Source: Leidyana gryllorum EB-2025a (taxonomy: Eukaryota > Apicomplexa). From it: a stretch of DNA of 64,000 nt. Positions within the stretch are counted from its first letter, which is position 1, and the number at the start of each line of letters is the position of its first letter. This document shows positions 17,248 to 28,137 of the stretch, in pieces. Position numbers and translations under genes: made by a program. The stretch covers positions 124,001-188,000 of the forward strand of contig JBLWGC010000159.1 in the NCBI GenBank assembly GCA_048772705.1. The letters are read 5' to 3'. The notes below the pieces were generated by a model. That model was given only the letters and a program-made list of their open reading frames with translations. It did no database searches and had not been told where the DNA came from.

Positions 17248-18255
17248 TCACACTTTGGTTACATTCGGATGAAAAGCTGGAAGGGCTTTGAGAGTACAAC
17301 CCACTTTGTACAGTGTTGTCCACTCCTTCATATTCTCCAAAAGACGCGCGGCTGAGGTCATGTTGCCACAGGGAGACTGATGAAAGGTTAAGTAGCCCGG
17401 GAAGATCCACGATCGTGGAATATCGGCAAACAGGTCCTGAGGTATGTGTGACAGATATTCTGTCAGCCACGTTCGGTAGGCGTCGTGATGGATTCCGATT
17501 GTTAAGTCGCCCTTAGCAAAGGGTGGGGGGCTCTCACGGTGTCTGCGAAAAAGTGATTTGGCGGACAATTGGGATGAGTTGGCCTTGTGATAAGCTCCAG
17601 TGATTAGGTCGAGTAGGACGTCGCGCTCGGTTCTTTCACAGTAACAGACTTGACAAAAGAGGACCCGCATTGTATGCTTGAAAGTGCGTTGTGCCACTTG
17701 GCACGTGCGGAAGAGGAGACGGAGATCTGCCAATTCCTCGGGTACACTCGGAAATATCAGGTAATCTATTTTCAGAGAACTCAGTCTCTCGGCATCGGGA
17801 ATGGCTTGGTCCCATCGCAAGAGGGCTACCCGTGTGAGTGCCGTCGGTAGCGCCTCGTTCGGGCTCTGTACGACGAGGGTTCCGCCCTCAACGCCCTTCG
17901 AAGCCACAATAGTGCTCCACTTGGCCGGAGTCAAAAACAACCGCTTGAGATTGGGCAGCCGTGTCAGTCGCTCTAACATTGAAGCACCCCAAAGTCCACG
18001 AGACGTGTCAAAGACTGTCTCTATCTTATCGATCTCCAATTCCTGGTCATCTAAATTCCTGTCTGTAGTACTCGTTTCGCACAGTTGAGTACAATGGATA
18101 TATATTGGGAAACATCCGATATATTTCAGACACAAGAGTGCCTCATCCACTCCAATCACTGAAGCTCGACACTCATTGTCCAACACATAGCAGAAAGAAC
18201 TCGTGTCCTCGTGAGCGTCGTCCACGGCCGCCGACAGTTCGCAAACTCGAGACAT
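17248..18255 (-). CDS. LRR-like protein of unknown function, about 335 aa
   Basis: Single frame from the ATG at 18255 (a preceding GTG is ignored). It contains leucine-rich-repeat-like pieces (LERLTRLPNLKRLFLTPAKW; LSSLKIDYLIFPSVPEELAD) and a Cys-rich patch (FCQVCYCERTERDV). It lies 97 nt downstream of another F-box/LRR-like gene on the same strand, and both have similar length and style, so they may be diverged tandem paralogues. No N-terminal F-box is seen here. Function unknown; substrate recognition in a ubiquitin ligase would be a guess. Confidence 0.5.
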   Translation of the reverse strand: MSRVCELSAAVDDAHEDTSSFCYVLDNECRASVIGVDEALLCLKYIGCFPIYIHCTQLCETSTTDRNLDDQELEIDKIETVFDTSRGLWGASMLERLTRLPNLKRLFLTPAKWSTIVASKGVEGGTLVVQSPNEALPTALTRVALLRWDQAIPDAERLSSLKIDYLIFPSVPEELADLRLLFRTCQVAQRTFKHTMRVLFCQVCYCERTERDVLLDLITGAYHKANSSQLSAKSLFRRHRESPPPFAKGDLTIGIHHDAYRTWLTEYLSHIPQDLFADIPRSWIFPGYLTFHQSPCGNMTSAARLLENMKEWTTLYKVGCTLKALPAFHPNVTKV

Positions 18256-18352
18256 CACATTCCAAATTGCATTGAGCAGATTAGGTGCAGTCTGGAATAA
18301 CGTAGGAGTCCTGGCATTTGTTCAACTGGGGGGCGGAGGTTACACAGTCGTC

Positions 18353-19213
18353 TCACCAGTAGTCAGGTGCCTTCTGCATACTCCAGAGCTCAACAGCCTC
18401 ACGCCGCCACACATCCTCTATAACTCCCAGTCGACGTCCCAGGTCCTCCAGCAGGGCATTGGGAGACGTTGCACGGAGCCCCGGTTTGATGCCGCGATTG
18501 AGCAGTGCCGGACAGCAGTCGACTTCACGATCGTTCTTCAAGATTTCATAGTCTCTCCAGAAAGTGGGGAGAGAACAGAGATTTAAGCCATCGGTTGCGG
18601 CCAAATAGTGATAGCGGTCGGCAGTGTCGGGGAACGAAGTCGTGAGCCATCGATAGAACTGAAATGTAGTGAGTTTCGCCACCAATTTGACAGACTCTGA
18701 GACGCGGTCGCGGTTGAGTAATTGTAACAATCGGATCGGTGCCACCAGTAGCAGCAGATTGGGTGCCTTGACTGCCACTTTACGTACATTGTCGTTCGAG
18801 TCGCAAATGTAAAGGTGTTCGAGTTGTGGGAACGACCCGACGAGATCCAGCTGTCGCGCCCCGTGGATACACATAAAGAGACTGCGAAGTCTCGGGGCAA
18901 AAGTGGTACTCAACTCTTGCATCAGGAAAGACTTGCCGGTGATGCGTACTGTGACTGCTGTCGGGAGCACTCTGGCCAACCAGTCGCGTCCCCACAAACA
19001 GTCGAAGAGTAAGGCATGGTCTCTCGCCTCTACTATTTCGAGGCAAATGGGCTCGTAAAAATGCAGGATGTAAGTTCTCCACGTCTTGTTGAGCCGAGCG
19101 AGCCTCCGTAATTCGTCCACCGAACAAAACCACAGTATCTGCTCCACAAAACTACGCCTCACAGGTCTGCCAGCAGCATCCCTTAAGAGGACAGCATTCG
19201 AATCCCCCACCAT
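18353..19213 (-). CDS. F-box/LRR-like protein, 286 aa
   Basis: ATG at 19213. The N-terminal segment (FVEQILWFCSVDELRRLARL, then NKTWRTYILHFY) resembles an F-box: a bipartite hydrophobic pattern with a Trp near the end. It is followed by leucine-rich segments (LRSLFMCIHGARQLDLVGSF; PQLEHLYICDSNDNVRKVAV). F-box proteins tether substrates to SCF ubiquitin ligases through Skp1. That role is inferred and weakly supported because the F-box is divergent. Single exon. It is divergent from CCT8 with 186 nt between start codons. Confidence 0.5.
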   Translation of the reverse strand: MVGDSNAVLLRDAAGRPVRRSFVEQILWFCSVDELRRLARLNKTWRTYILHFYEPICLEIVEARDHALLFDCLWGRDWLARVLPTAVTVRITGKSFLMQELSTTFAPRLRSLFMCIHGARQLDLVGSFPQLEHLYICDSNDNVRKVAVKAPNLLLLVAPIRLLQLLNRDRVSESVKLVAKLTTFQFYRWLTTSFPDTADRYHYLAATDGLNLCSLPTFWRDYEILKNDREVDCCPALLNRGIKPGLRATSPNALLEDLGRRLGVIEDVWRREAVELWSMQKAPDYW

Positions 19214-19399
19214 TACTGTACCACGACATTGATAAAAAGACGAAACACCCTTTCAAATGCCCGCAGCAGATGCAGATACAGGGCTGTGTCCCTCCCTCTG
19301 ACATGTATACTATGAAACACTGAGGTCAACAGACGTTTTAGGCACTCAACCCAGAATTAGGACCCGAAAAAAAAGGAAAGAGGGTCTCGAGATAGGAGG

Positions 19400-21381
19400 A
19401 TGGTAAGCAGAACTGGACCACACACGCACATTCCCACAGTTCCGAGCTCCAGCTGGCCTCGCGGCCTTACTTAAAGAAGGCGCAAGACATTATCAGGGCA
19501 ATGAAGAGGCAGTGTTCCGCAACATTGACGCGGTAAAGAAGCTTGGAGATATCCTCCGTACTTGTCTAGGGCCAACCAGTAAGCAGACTCCTCTTTCCCC
19601 TCTCCCACTCCACCCACCAGGCATGTCGAAACTGGTGGCAAACTTCCTGGACAAACGCTTCCTGACGTCGGACGCGACCACCATTGTCTCTGAGCTCGAG
19701 ATACAGCATCCAGCAGCCAAAGTGGTGGTCCTCGCGGCCCAGATGCAGGCCAACGAGTTTGGAGACGGTACCAACTTCACCATCCTCTTTGCTGCCGAGC
19801 TATTGAAACAAGCCGAGTCGCTCTTGAACGAAGGCATTCAGATTGCCTCCATCCTGCACGGCTATGATTTGGCCCTTCGCAAAGCTCTCGAGATCATTGA
19901 GACTCAAGTCGTCTACACTCTGCCCAGCGTCACCGATACTCCCGCCGTCCAAAAGGTTCTCAAGCCAGTCTTGTCCACAAAGCTCAAACACCTCGATACC
20001 GCTCTCCTCAACCTCATCGGCGACGCCTGCATGGCTGTGATGCCCACCAATCCTCTCGAATTCAATACCGATAATGTCCGAGTCAACAAACTGGTCGGCG
20101 GAAGTCTCTCCCAATCGTTCCTGGTGAACGGTATGGTCCTGGCCAGGGAACCACGCAGTGAGTGTCCACCAAGTCTCACCAATCTCGCCCTCTGCAGCTC
20201 GTATCCGGGAGAAACACAACTGCAAAGTTTGTGTCCTCGCAAACGCTCTGGAGATCAGTGGTACTGAGGGTACAGCTACGGTCCTCATCAAAACCAGTGA
20301 GGAACTCACCAACTTTGCCAAGACTGAGGAAGCCGAGATGGAAACCCTCATCAAGGGATACCATGACGCTGGTGTTGAGGCGTTGATTGTTGGTGGCAGT
20401 ATCAGCCCTCTCGCCCTCCACTACTTGGATAAATACGATATGTTCGCCATCGCGACCCCCTCCAAGTTTGACATCAAACGGTTCTGCCGAACCCTCAGAG
20501 TACCCGCTCTCCAACGCACAGTAAGCAAACTTATTCCATATTTGCTCAAAGCCGATTTCAGTCTGCCCCAATGGAGGAGGAGATAGGATTGGCTGAGTTT
20601 GTTGGAGTCCAAGAGCTGTCCAGTCAGCTTGTCACTGTGGTTCGCGGCAAAGACACCAAGTTGGCCACCATTGTATTACGGGGTCCCACCCGAGCTCTCC
20701 TTGATGAAGTGGAACGCGCGATCGGTAAGACTCATAACACGATTAATCCTCCCCCGCTCAGATGATGCTGTGAGTCTTGTCAAGGCCTCCACTAAGGATG
20801 CGCGCTTCCTCGCTGGCGCCGGCGCCGCTGAGGCGGAGATGGCCGCTCAGTTGGTGACCTATGCGAGCTCGTTGTCCTGCTTGGAGCAGTACGCCGTTGA
20901 ACGTTTCGGTCAAGCCCTTCTCTGTGTGGGTCGTGCATTGGCTGAAAACGCTGGACAGAATGGAATGGAGGCACTGGCTGCCCTCCAGGCTGCTCACAAG
21001 AATGGACAGAACACCGGCGGCGTTGATGTCACAGTAAGTCCCACATGCGTTTGCCAATTGCGGCCATCACTTTTCCACAGCGGATATCTGGTCAACTTGT
21101 CCGAGATGCAACCACCGAGGTTACACAAGTTGACGAAGCGAGCGCCTACGGCCATCTGACCTTCCCTGTCTTGGATCACTACATGACTAAGCGGTGGGCG
21201 ATGCGGTTGGCTGCTGACGCCGCCATGTGTGTCCTGCGAGTGGATCAAATCATCATGGCCAAACCTGCTGGCGGACCCAAGCTACGTAAGTACATTTGTT
21301 TGTGGTGCACCTTCGGATGCCTTCTCAACAGCCAATCAAGGGCACTGGGATGCCAAAGATGAGAACGAGCCCCTCGCTTGA
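19400..21381 (+). CDS. CCT8: T-complex protein 1 subunit theta (chaperonin CCT8)
   Basis: CCT theta, one of eight subunits of the cytosolic group II chaperonin that folds actin, tubulin and other proteins. Exon 1 carries only the ATG (19400-19402), followed by a 37-nt intron; exon 2 starts at 19440 (FRAPAGLAALLKEGARHYQG). Family landmarks in order: ILRTCLGPTSM, the ATP-site region LEIQHPAAKVVVLAAQMQ, FGDGTNFTILFA, EGTATVLIKT, TIVLRGPT, FLAGAGAAEAEMAAQ, and the theta-type C-terminus VDQIIMAKPAGGPK ending NQGHWDAKDENEPLA. Other introns lie at 19579-19620, about 20159-20208, 20521-20561, 20727-20761, 21032-21080 and 21285-21330, all GT-AG and in phase. The length of about 545 aa matches the family. 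Confidence 0.95.
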
Positions 21382-22219
21382 GACTGTGGAAGGGACCGAG
21401 ATCGGACTCTATCTCATTCTCAGTCCATCTCAAGCTGAGATCTGTCGAAGACTTCAACAGCTTCGAACTTGGGTCAAAAACGGAGAGAACGAGAGCGAGA
21501 AAGAACTGCATGTCATTGTCGAGGACCTCCGACGAGCGGGGATCGAGTCTAAAGAGACACAGATAATGCTTACGGCCATACTTTCAATGCTCCAGGCGAA
21601 GCACAATGTACCTTATCTCCAAGGATTTCATCAGATAGCCATACACTTGCATAGCTTGGACTCCCATCCCGGACACATCAGCTATCTTCTCCAACATATC
21701 TGTGCATCTCTCATACCCCTCAGACGGGTCCCAGGCCTACCGAAAAATGGATCTTGGGTCTTGCAAGAGTCCGAAGCGCTCGCTGAGGCAACCCACTCAT
21801 TGCTCGGCTGCCTCTTCCCCGATATCGCAGTCTCCCTAGACACCAAGGAATTCGCAGACCTTCCCTATGGACGCAAATGCCATGCCTGGATCACTGGGTT
21901 CATCGCAGCTGGCCTCTCCCTGCACTTAGAACCCCATTGCTGGCATAGCTCAATCACCCAACTCATTGTGCTCAGCCGCGGCCTGAGACTCCAGCTGAGT
22001 GCCATGGTAGTTTTGTACGCAGTAGAATTGCTGGGAATGATCGCCGCGGAACGCTCGTTGCCAGACACATTTGACTTGATGCAGAAACCGGACGAGCTCA
22101 AGACTATTCTAGATACTCAGCAAAATAGATTACTCATGACCACTGTCTACAACGACGTATGGCGCGCCGACACCTTGAGCAAACTCATGGTCCTGTCAAA
22201 GCTGACAAAAAACGGCTGA
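21350..22219 (+). CDS. TBC-domain Rab GTPase-activating protein (TBC1D20/Gyp8-like)
   Basis: About 290 aa in one frame. The TBC dual-finger motifs are visible: IVEDLRR (IxxDxxR arginine finger) and YLQG (YxQ glutamine finger) in NVPYLQGFHQIAIHLH. The arrangement and small size resemble TBC1D20/Gyp8, which act on Rab1-type GTPases at the ER/Golgi. A hydrophobic stretch (HAWITGFIAAGLSLHL) corresponds to the region after the second finger. The first ATGs (21350 or 21359) lie inside the last exon of CCT8 in another frame, so the two CDSs would overlap by about 30 nt; an unseen upstream exon is possible. Confidence 0.65.
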   Translation: MPKMRTSPSLETVEGTEIGLYLILSPSQAEICRRLQQLRTWVKNGENESEKELHVIVEDLRRAGIESKETQIMLTAILSMLQAKHNVPYLQGFHQIAIHLHSLDSHPGHISYLLQHICASLIPLRRVPGLPKNGSWVLQESEALAEATHSLLGCLFPDIAVSLDTKEFADLPYGRKCHAWITGFIAAGLSLHLEPHCWHSSITQLIVLSRGLRLQLSAMVVLYAVELLGMIAAERSLPDTFDLMQKPDELKTILDTQQNRLLMTTVYNDVWRADTLSKLMVLSKLTKNG

Positions 22220-22835
22220 TTTTTGACAGGTATTGTCACTACCTCTAGCTAGTTAGTCAATGCCAAGTCTGCATCTCCGCACCCGATCACTCAGGAGGTA
22301 GGACGCCGAGATGACATACTGTATTCCAATACGCCTCTTTCTGTTCAGAGTATTTCACAGATCACGTAAGATCATGGATTGATGTCTTGACGCCTCTTCA
22401 GGGAAAGCTGATGATTCTAGTAGTCCCCCGCTGCGACGACAGACTTCCCTCCCCTCCCCATCAAAGGGCTCTCTGGTGTTACCCATCCCTATCCGCCGCA
22501 CCATACAAGACGGTCCAAGAGGTCCCCGCCAAGATACTTGTGCGTATATTCAGCCCAAACACGTGGTCCAATATAGCCCACGTAAGCCCTGAGTCGGCTG
22601 GCATTACTGCGGCTTCAGATGTCCTTTCCGAGCGCAGCCGCATCCTTTTGACAGCTGGATTCCCGGCTGATGCCAAAGAAAGCTCGTTCATGCCTGTTAA
22701 CCTCGGTCCTCCCAGTCCCCCCTAGCTTAAGACGTGCTGTTACCCTTAACTGTCCTTTTCGAACGCGCGCACACACAATTTGCCGGTTTCTCAGCATGCT
22801 AGACACGATTTGAATCTGTTATCTTTATCAATCCG
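22220..22835 (+). other. Interval with one doubtful ORF (22411-22725)
   Basis: 616 nt between the TBC gene and the FABP-like gene. A plus-strand frame from the ATG at 22411 to 22725 (about 104 aa, starting MILVVPRCDDRLPSPPHQRA) could be the last exon of a small gene. Several GT-AG combinations upstream (22260-22400) do not join in phase. No homology is recognised. It may be a real small gene or UTR sequence. Confidence 0.25.
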
Positions 22836-23560
22836 ATGTCGATTTCAGATGATTTTGCACAAGGTGAGCCTATCCAATGCATATCACATGACCGGCAGGC
22901 GCTTTGACTGCCACCTTGAACATCGAACCAATATCTGATCCGATGGCCCTGCATGGTGTCTGGACAGAAAAAGATAAGCCAGTTGATGAGCTCGTCGACG
23001 TGCTCAAAAGACTTGGCCTTTCCGCTGTGAAGCGACGAATAGTCGCCCGCTGTCACAGCAAGGTCGAGATATTCGTATCGTACGATGACGAAGTGAAGAC
23101 GGAAGCTGCGGAAGAACCGCCAACAGAGGATACTGAAGCCACTCCTCCGCGAAGTGGCAGTACCACAGCCGCTACAACTCCCACGCAATCGCCTGGCTCC
23201 TTAAAGAATGATCCCAGCACTACTGCAAAGATAAAGTGGGCTCAAAGACAATACTTTCCGATGGGCAGAACCCGGGAAAGTGAGTTTGTTTCCGACGGGG
23301 AAACAGTTCATGCTCAAGAAGACCCTGAAACAGATGTGTGGAACACACGCGTCATCTGGATCGACGGCTGTCTTATACAACGACGAGAGTCTCAAAAGCT
23401 TGGAATAACGATGTATGATACCCGATGCGCTTTCCGTCGATCAGAGGATGACAGCCTCGTTCAACTCTTCCAATGGACGTTGATTGACCATCAGAACGAG
23501 GACAAGATCATCCAGGTTCATTACTACTTGACCAAAGACGAAGAAGAAGCGAATAGCTAG
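22836..23560 (+). CDS. Small acidic protein, possibly calycin/FABP-like, 229 aa
   Basis: Exon 1 is 22836-22863 (MSISDDFAQ), then a 35-nt intron, and exon 2 runs from 22899 to the TAG at 23558-23560. The segment HGVWTEKDKPVDELVDVLKR followed by LGLSAVKRRIV resembles the start of fatty-acid-binding proteins (G-x-W, then a helix ending in LG). The C-terminal part reads as alternating strands (TRVIWIDGCLIQRRES; LVQLFQWTLIDHQNEDKIIQ). A disordered Thr/Pro/Ser insertion separates the two halves, which is not usual for FABPs. Lipid binding is therefore tentative. It lies 21 nt upstream of PMP3 on the same strand. Confidence 0.5.
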
Positions 23561-23581
23561 CTGTTTTGATTTTTCATTGTT

Positions 23582-23832
23582 ATGACCGAAGTGGCTGATA
23601 TCACAAAGCTCATTGCGGCAGTATTATTGCCACCTCTTGCCGTGTGGTTCGAAGCTGGTATTGATACGCATCTTGTAATCAATGTATTGCTTTGTATATT
23701 AGGTTTCATTCCAGGTGAGTAAATGTGACGGATTGGCTCAGCAGGCGAGGTTGCTCTTTCATTCGCCTTCTCTGTCTACTATTGCTTTTATTAGGCGTTC
23801 TTCACGCTTTGTGGGTCGTAATACGCTACTGA
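23582..23832 (+). CDS. PMP3: PMP3/UPF0057 small membrane proteolipid
   Basis: Two exons (23582-23714 and 23795-23832) separated by an 80-nt intron encode a 56-aa protein: MTEVADITKLIAAVLLPPLA..., INVLLCILGFIPGVLHALWV, ending VIRY. This matches the Pmp3/stress-induced hydrophobic peptide family: two transmembrane helices, PPL in the first, GYIPG-like FIPG and a terminal aromatic. In yeast Pmp3 is a plasma membrane proteolipid that limits membrane hyperpolarisation and cation influx. The gene is missed by ORF length filters. Its stop is only 8 nt from the convergent kinase stop. Confidence 0.9.
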
Positions 23833-23840
23833 AAGACATC

Positions 23841-26800
23841 TCATGTAGTGCAGTTGTTGAGAACACGGATGATCTGTTCGAAGGTAGGCCTGGCTTCCGG
23901 TCGCAGTTCCCAGCACGATACCATCAGCGATCTGCAGAAGGAAGTGTAGCATGGCAATTGATGGTGAAGGACAAGGGGGTACCTGAGCATTGGCGGAGTG
24001 TCAAGAGGTAGTAGCCTGATGTTAGGTCGAAGGCGACTTCGTGCCACTAGAAGGCCAATTTCTTGAGGTGGAAGATGGCGGTAGTCATGGTAGGGAACTG
24101 TTCCAGTGGCCAGTTCATACAAGATGACTCCAAATGAGTAGACGTCGACAGACTCCCTGTAAGTTTGTCCTAAGAAGACTTCGGGCGCCATCCAATGATA
24201 GGTGCCAGCCATGCCGCGTAGAACCACTTGGTCAGAGTTGACAGTGGGAGCACCTTTGAGAACGGACATTCCGAAATCCGAGATCTGGATAATGAGGGTG
24301 GAGCATACAAGTGTATAAGTCTACTGCGCAAAATGGACATACCTTAGCACGTGGGATGGTAGTCTGATCCCTGATGGGTTCAGCCAGAAGAATATTGAGA
24401 GATTTTAGATCTCTATGAACAATAGGGGGTCTCCAGTTGTGTAGATGATTACAACCCTTGGCAATATCGTACGCGATCTTGAGTCTCTGTCCCCAGGTTA
24501 GATGTACTCGTCCAGCGCGGTCTCTTCCCCGTCCGTGCAGAATATCAAACAGAGAGCCGCCAGAGCAGAATTCCGAGACAATGGCTCCGGGCAGGTCGGA
24601 TCGGGTTCTGCTCGGCAAAGCTCCCATAACAAGGACGAGGTTGGGATGACGGAGGTTGAAGACTATTTCCAGCTCTCTTCTGACTTCCGAGGCGGTGTCT
24701 CGCCCATTTGTCTTATGGAATACTTTGACTGCCACCTCGGTGCCACGCCAGCGTGCCCTTCGGACAACGGCGGTGGCCCCACGACCGACTTCTCCATGTT
24801 TATCGAAGCTTATTTCGGACCAGGGTATATAGAGCGGTTTCTCAGTGGGGGTGGGTATGGTCCGCTTGGGAGAGATGATGGGTTGCGATCGTGTCAATGG
24901 GGTTGCGGCCGCCACTGGTCCTACGGAGACGCTTCGCTGTTGTGCCTTGGAAGGACTGTGTACAACAGGCGGCGAGGCGGGGGAGAAATTAGTTGACCTC
25001 GTGACTGATCTGGAGCGTGTGTGGATGGTGGGCACGGGCGAGACATACTCGGGGGTGCGGACCATCAACTCCCGTTTTGAGCGAGGATCCTGTGTGAATT
25101 GTCTGAGGGGTTGCGGTGTGAGTAGGCGATCTCGAACGATGGGTGTGGTGTCCACAGATTTGGTGACGTGCATTTGAGGGTTTGTCGTGGCATACACTGC
25201 CAGTGGCGACCCTTGCATTAAACGATGAGATGAGAGGGGAGTGCCAGCCGTGAAGGTCGGCGACTGTTGAGCGGAGACCACAACGGGATAGGTGGAGGTG
25301 TCTGGAGGTTTGTGTACAATACTCGAGTGCGATAAGGGCGGAGTTCGAGCAGAGACACTTTGCAGTGGAGTTGGAGAGGCAGAAGAGGACGGCGCTGCGT
25401 TGTGATAAACATGTGTACTGTGTATCGTGCTGCTGGGTATGCGCGATACAGACGGTCTTCGGTGGGAGGCGGGCCGGCTTGCAGTAGAATTACTTTCTCG
25501 GCGGGCCGAGAAAGGGGTTTGCGTGGCACTGTGGACCTGCGCAACTCTACTATTAGTATTCCGTATTGGTGCTGCAGGGCCGGGTGGCGAAGCTTCGGCT
25601 TGCGGCGAGGGCGACGATCGCTCAACTCGTCGCCTGCGCCCTGACAACATCGAGCGTTGCGAATTGGAAACCGAATTCAGAAAGTCATTGAGGGCCGAGA
25701 ATAGATCTTGTAGTAGCCTCCTATCGGGAAGACATTCGGGTGGAATGATGATGTGGACGGGCGGGAAAGGTGTTTTGTTATCCACCTGTCCTGGAGGCCT
25801 CTTTATACGTCGGAGAGTTAATGCCGAACATGTTGACAGGCGCGGAAACGACTCACAAGTTACAACTTGACGGAAATCAATATTTACTTCCCCTTCCTCG
25901 GGTTCCGGAGGTGGTACTGTTGTCGAAGACTCCGATATCCCACGTCCGCCGCCTTGGCCCCCCACCAAACCTCCCATGGACTGCATCCGTGCCACCGCCG
26001 GCACTGTGTACTCGGTGATGGGATCGGGAGGCGTGTTGGGGTCCAATGTAGTCGTTTGCCAGGATAAACACACGTGTCTCAGAGCTTTCAGACTGTTACC
26101 AACAGAGTCGTGAAAGGCTAAGAAATCCTCTCTCTTCTGCTGCAGTCCCTTTAGCCTTTCCAGAGAGGATGGGGCCGCCGAGGTGTGTAACTTCATGATG
26201 GCGGCATAGCTATTCTTGGCTTCGTCCCACGTTTCATCCTCCTCCTGGAAGTAGAAAGAGTGGATTTCATTGTGGAGGGCGGCAGTCGCCGCCATCAATA
26301 AGAAAGACTCGCCCCCATTAAGTCCGTATTGACAAGTGCAAACGCGTTTGGTACCTCCGCCCTTGAGATCGATCCATCGTGTCAGCCTCTTCTCCACTAT
26401 TCTGCGGCAGCGCTCTGACTCTCGTCGCTGGTCAGTCCATCCGAAAGCTTCGTCCAAGTCTTGGTCACAGTATCGTCTCCGAGGATACTTTTTCACAAAC
26501 TCGGCGTAGCGATGGTTGTCTGGCGCGGGCATCGTTTGTTCCAAAAGAACGCACACGAGCAGAGTACTGAGAGCACGATAGACGCCTCGACACTCACACA
26601 GCAGTACCGTACTGATTTCGACCACCCAGTCCGGTATGCCTTTATCGGTTTTTCTTGATTGACTTGTGACTCGAGATAACGCCAGCGAGAGACTCACAGA
26701 GTATTCTAGCAAACTACACCGGTTGGACAAAGCAATATATGTCATATTCCGTGATCCCTGAGCCCGAAACTTACGCATTGACCGCACCGAGTCGTGTGAC

Positions 26801-27640
26801 CCGTGTGCGTTCGGCTTTCTTGTGGGCACCCTCGGGAGAGTCCGTACCCAACAAACTCAAAATTGCATCGCCAGCAGTATCTCGAGGGGGCAGTAAGGTC
26901 AAAAGGGCATCTTGTTCGTCTGGACTGAAAACGTGCTCACTGCTCCAATCAGCTGCGAATAAAGAAACAGATCTAAGTTACAACCGCCGACATTAGGAAA
27001 CCTTTGGCTTACGAGCAATTAACACTCCATATTGGCTGAGCACTTGAACGCGCTCGTGACAAAGAGAGGCATATTGAGTTGCCAACAGATACAGTTTCTG
27101 TCCAATAAGGGGTCAGTGGTTCTTCGATTCGACACCGAATCCCACCTTTGCGTTCAACGCACTCTCGCTGAGTGGTTGATCCGACGATGATAGCTTCTCA
27201 ACTTGGTTCGAAGCCACTCGACCGAAATAAAGCAGCGCAGCACCGATATGCCGGCTGCGCGAGGCCAAGCTGGGACCTTCCATCAAAACTCGGTGCAGAC
27301 TAGTTAATACCCGTAGTAGCGTTGGGGCCTCAAAGTTAGCTTTCTCCAAGCCCGTCTGTGGGATAGGGGGTGTGTGATGGCAGGTCGAGGATTTGATTAC
27401 CTCCAGACATGATGTGAGATTGTTCAGTTCATCGTCGACAGCACCGCTCACGTTGCCGTTGGGCCCGCGGGCGGCACGCCATAGCTGTTCAATGACTCCA
27501 TCAACGAGGGCTAGAAAGTTGTGCTTGGACCGTTTATCTTCGTCGGCGATAGGTTCTGAGACAGCTTTTACCAGACGCTTAGTCGGTGTCTTCTTGTTGC
27601 CGAACAGTTTTGGTAAACGGCCCGAGAAGGCCTTCTTCAT
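23841..27640 (-). CDS. TKL-family protein kinase with long N-terminal region
   Basis: Multi-exon gene starting at the ATG at 27640 (MKKAFSGRLPKLFGNKKTP). Further exons cover 27070-26960 and 26950-26790 and the long exon down to about 24343; the catalytic C-lobe is at 24285-23841. The kinase domain (C-terminal about 300 aa) has a glycine loop (EVGRGATAVVRRARW), the lysine in TEVAVKVFHK, HRDLKSLNILL, ISDFGMSV after a 58-nt intron, and WMAPEVF. All catalytic residues are present, so it should be active. GTYHWMAPEV and the overall type fit the tyrosine-kinase-like group (Raf/MLK-like). The middle 350 residues are Ser/Pro/Thr-rich and disordered. The N-terminal 400 residues are helical and unassigned. 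Confidence 0.8.
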
Positions 27641-27695
27641 TACTCTACCAAATAAAGTATGGTTTTAGCCACTGAGGAGCATCAAGGTGCAACAA

Positions 27696-28030
27696 ATGTC
27701 TGAAGAGTCCATCACCAATGATCCATCCAGAACTGCTCAGCAGGAGGAACCACTAACTTTGGGGGGGGCTTTGAAAGTCACATTACTCAGAACATTGGAA
27801 GGGTTGGGCGTGAGTGAGAGACTCTGTTCACTGTTTCGAGATCCTTCTCCTCTTCTTCACCACAGATAGTTGGATCAGCTACTCGCACAGCCGCAGTTGC
27901 AACCAGTACATTCATTGCTCGCATGGTCTATCCAGTAAAGGAAGCTATTCTAGATGGAATTGGTTATGTATGTTTCGTACTATGGAGATCGAGCAGCACA
28001 ATGAGTTTTGCAGATAAGCGGGGCCAATGA
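27696..28030 (+). CDS. Small unknown protein, 92 aa
   Basis: Two exons (27696-27809 and 27866-28030) joined over a 56-nt GT-AG intron. The first reads MSEESITNDPSRTAQQ and ends LGGALKVTLLRTLEGLG. The second encodes a hydrophobic, Ala-rich stretch (IVGSATRTAAVATSTFIARM, then AILDGIGYVCFVLW) and ends SFADKRGQ. The intron contains stops in the continuing frame, which supports splicing. Possibly a small membrane or organelle protein; no family recognised. It is divergent from the kinase with 55 nt between start codons. Confidence 0.5.
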
Positions 28031-28137
28031 AGCAGAACCCGGCCTCGCAGGCCGTCCACCACCCCCAACTACCGCCTTTGTACACATTCAATCCTCCTCT
28101 GGAGACTTGTAGTGTGGACGAAAAGATTGCATCACTT

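Noticed and set aside
17248-19213. The two F-box/LRR-like ORFs as one spliced gene
   Set aside because: The first ORF ends at a normal stop and the second begins with its own ATG 97 nt later; no in-phase GT-AG join removing the stop was evident, though RNA data could change this.
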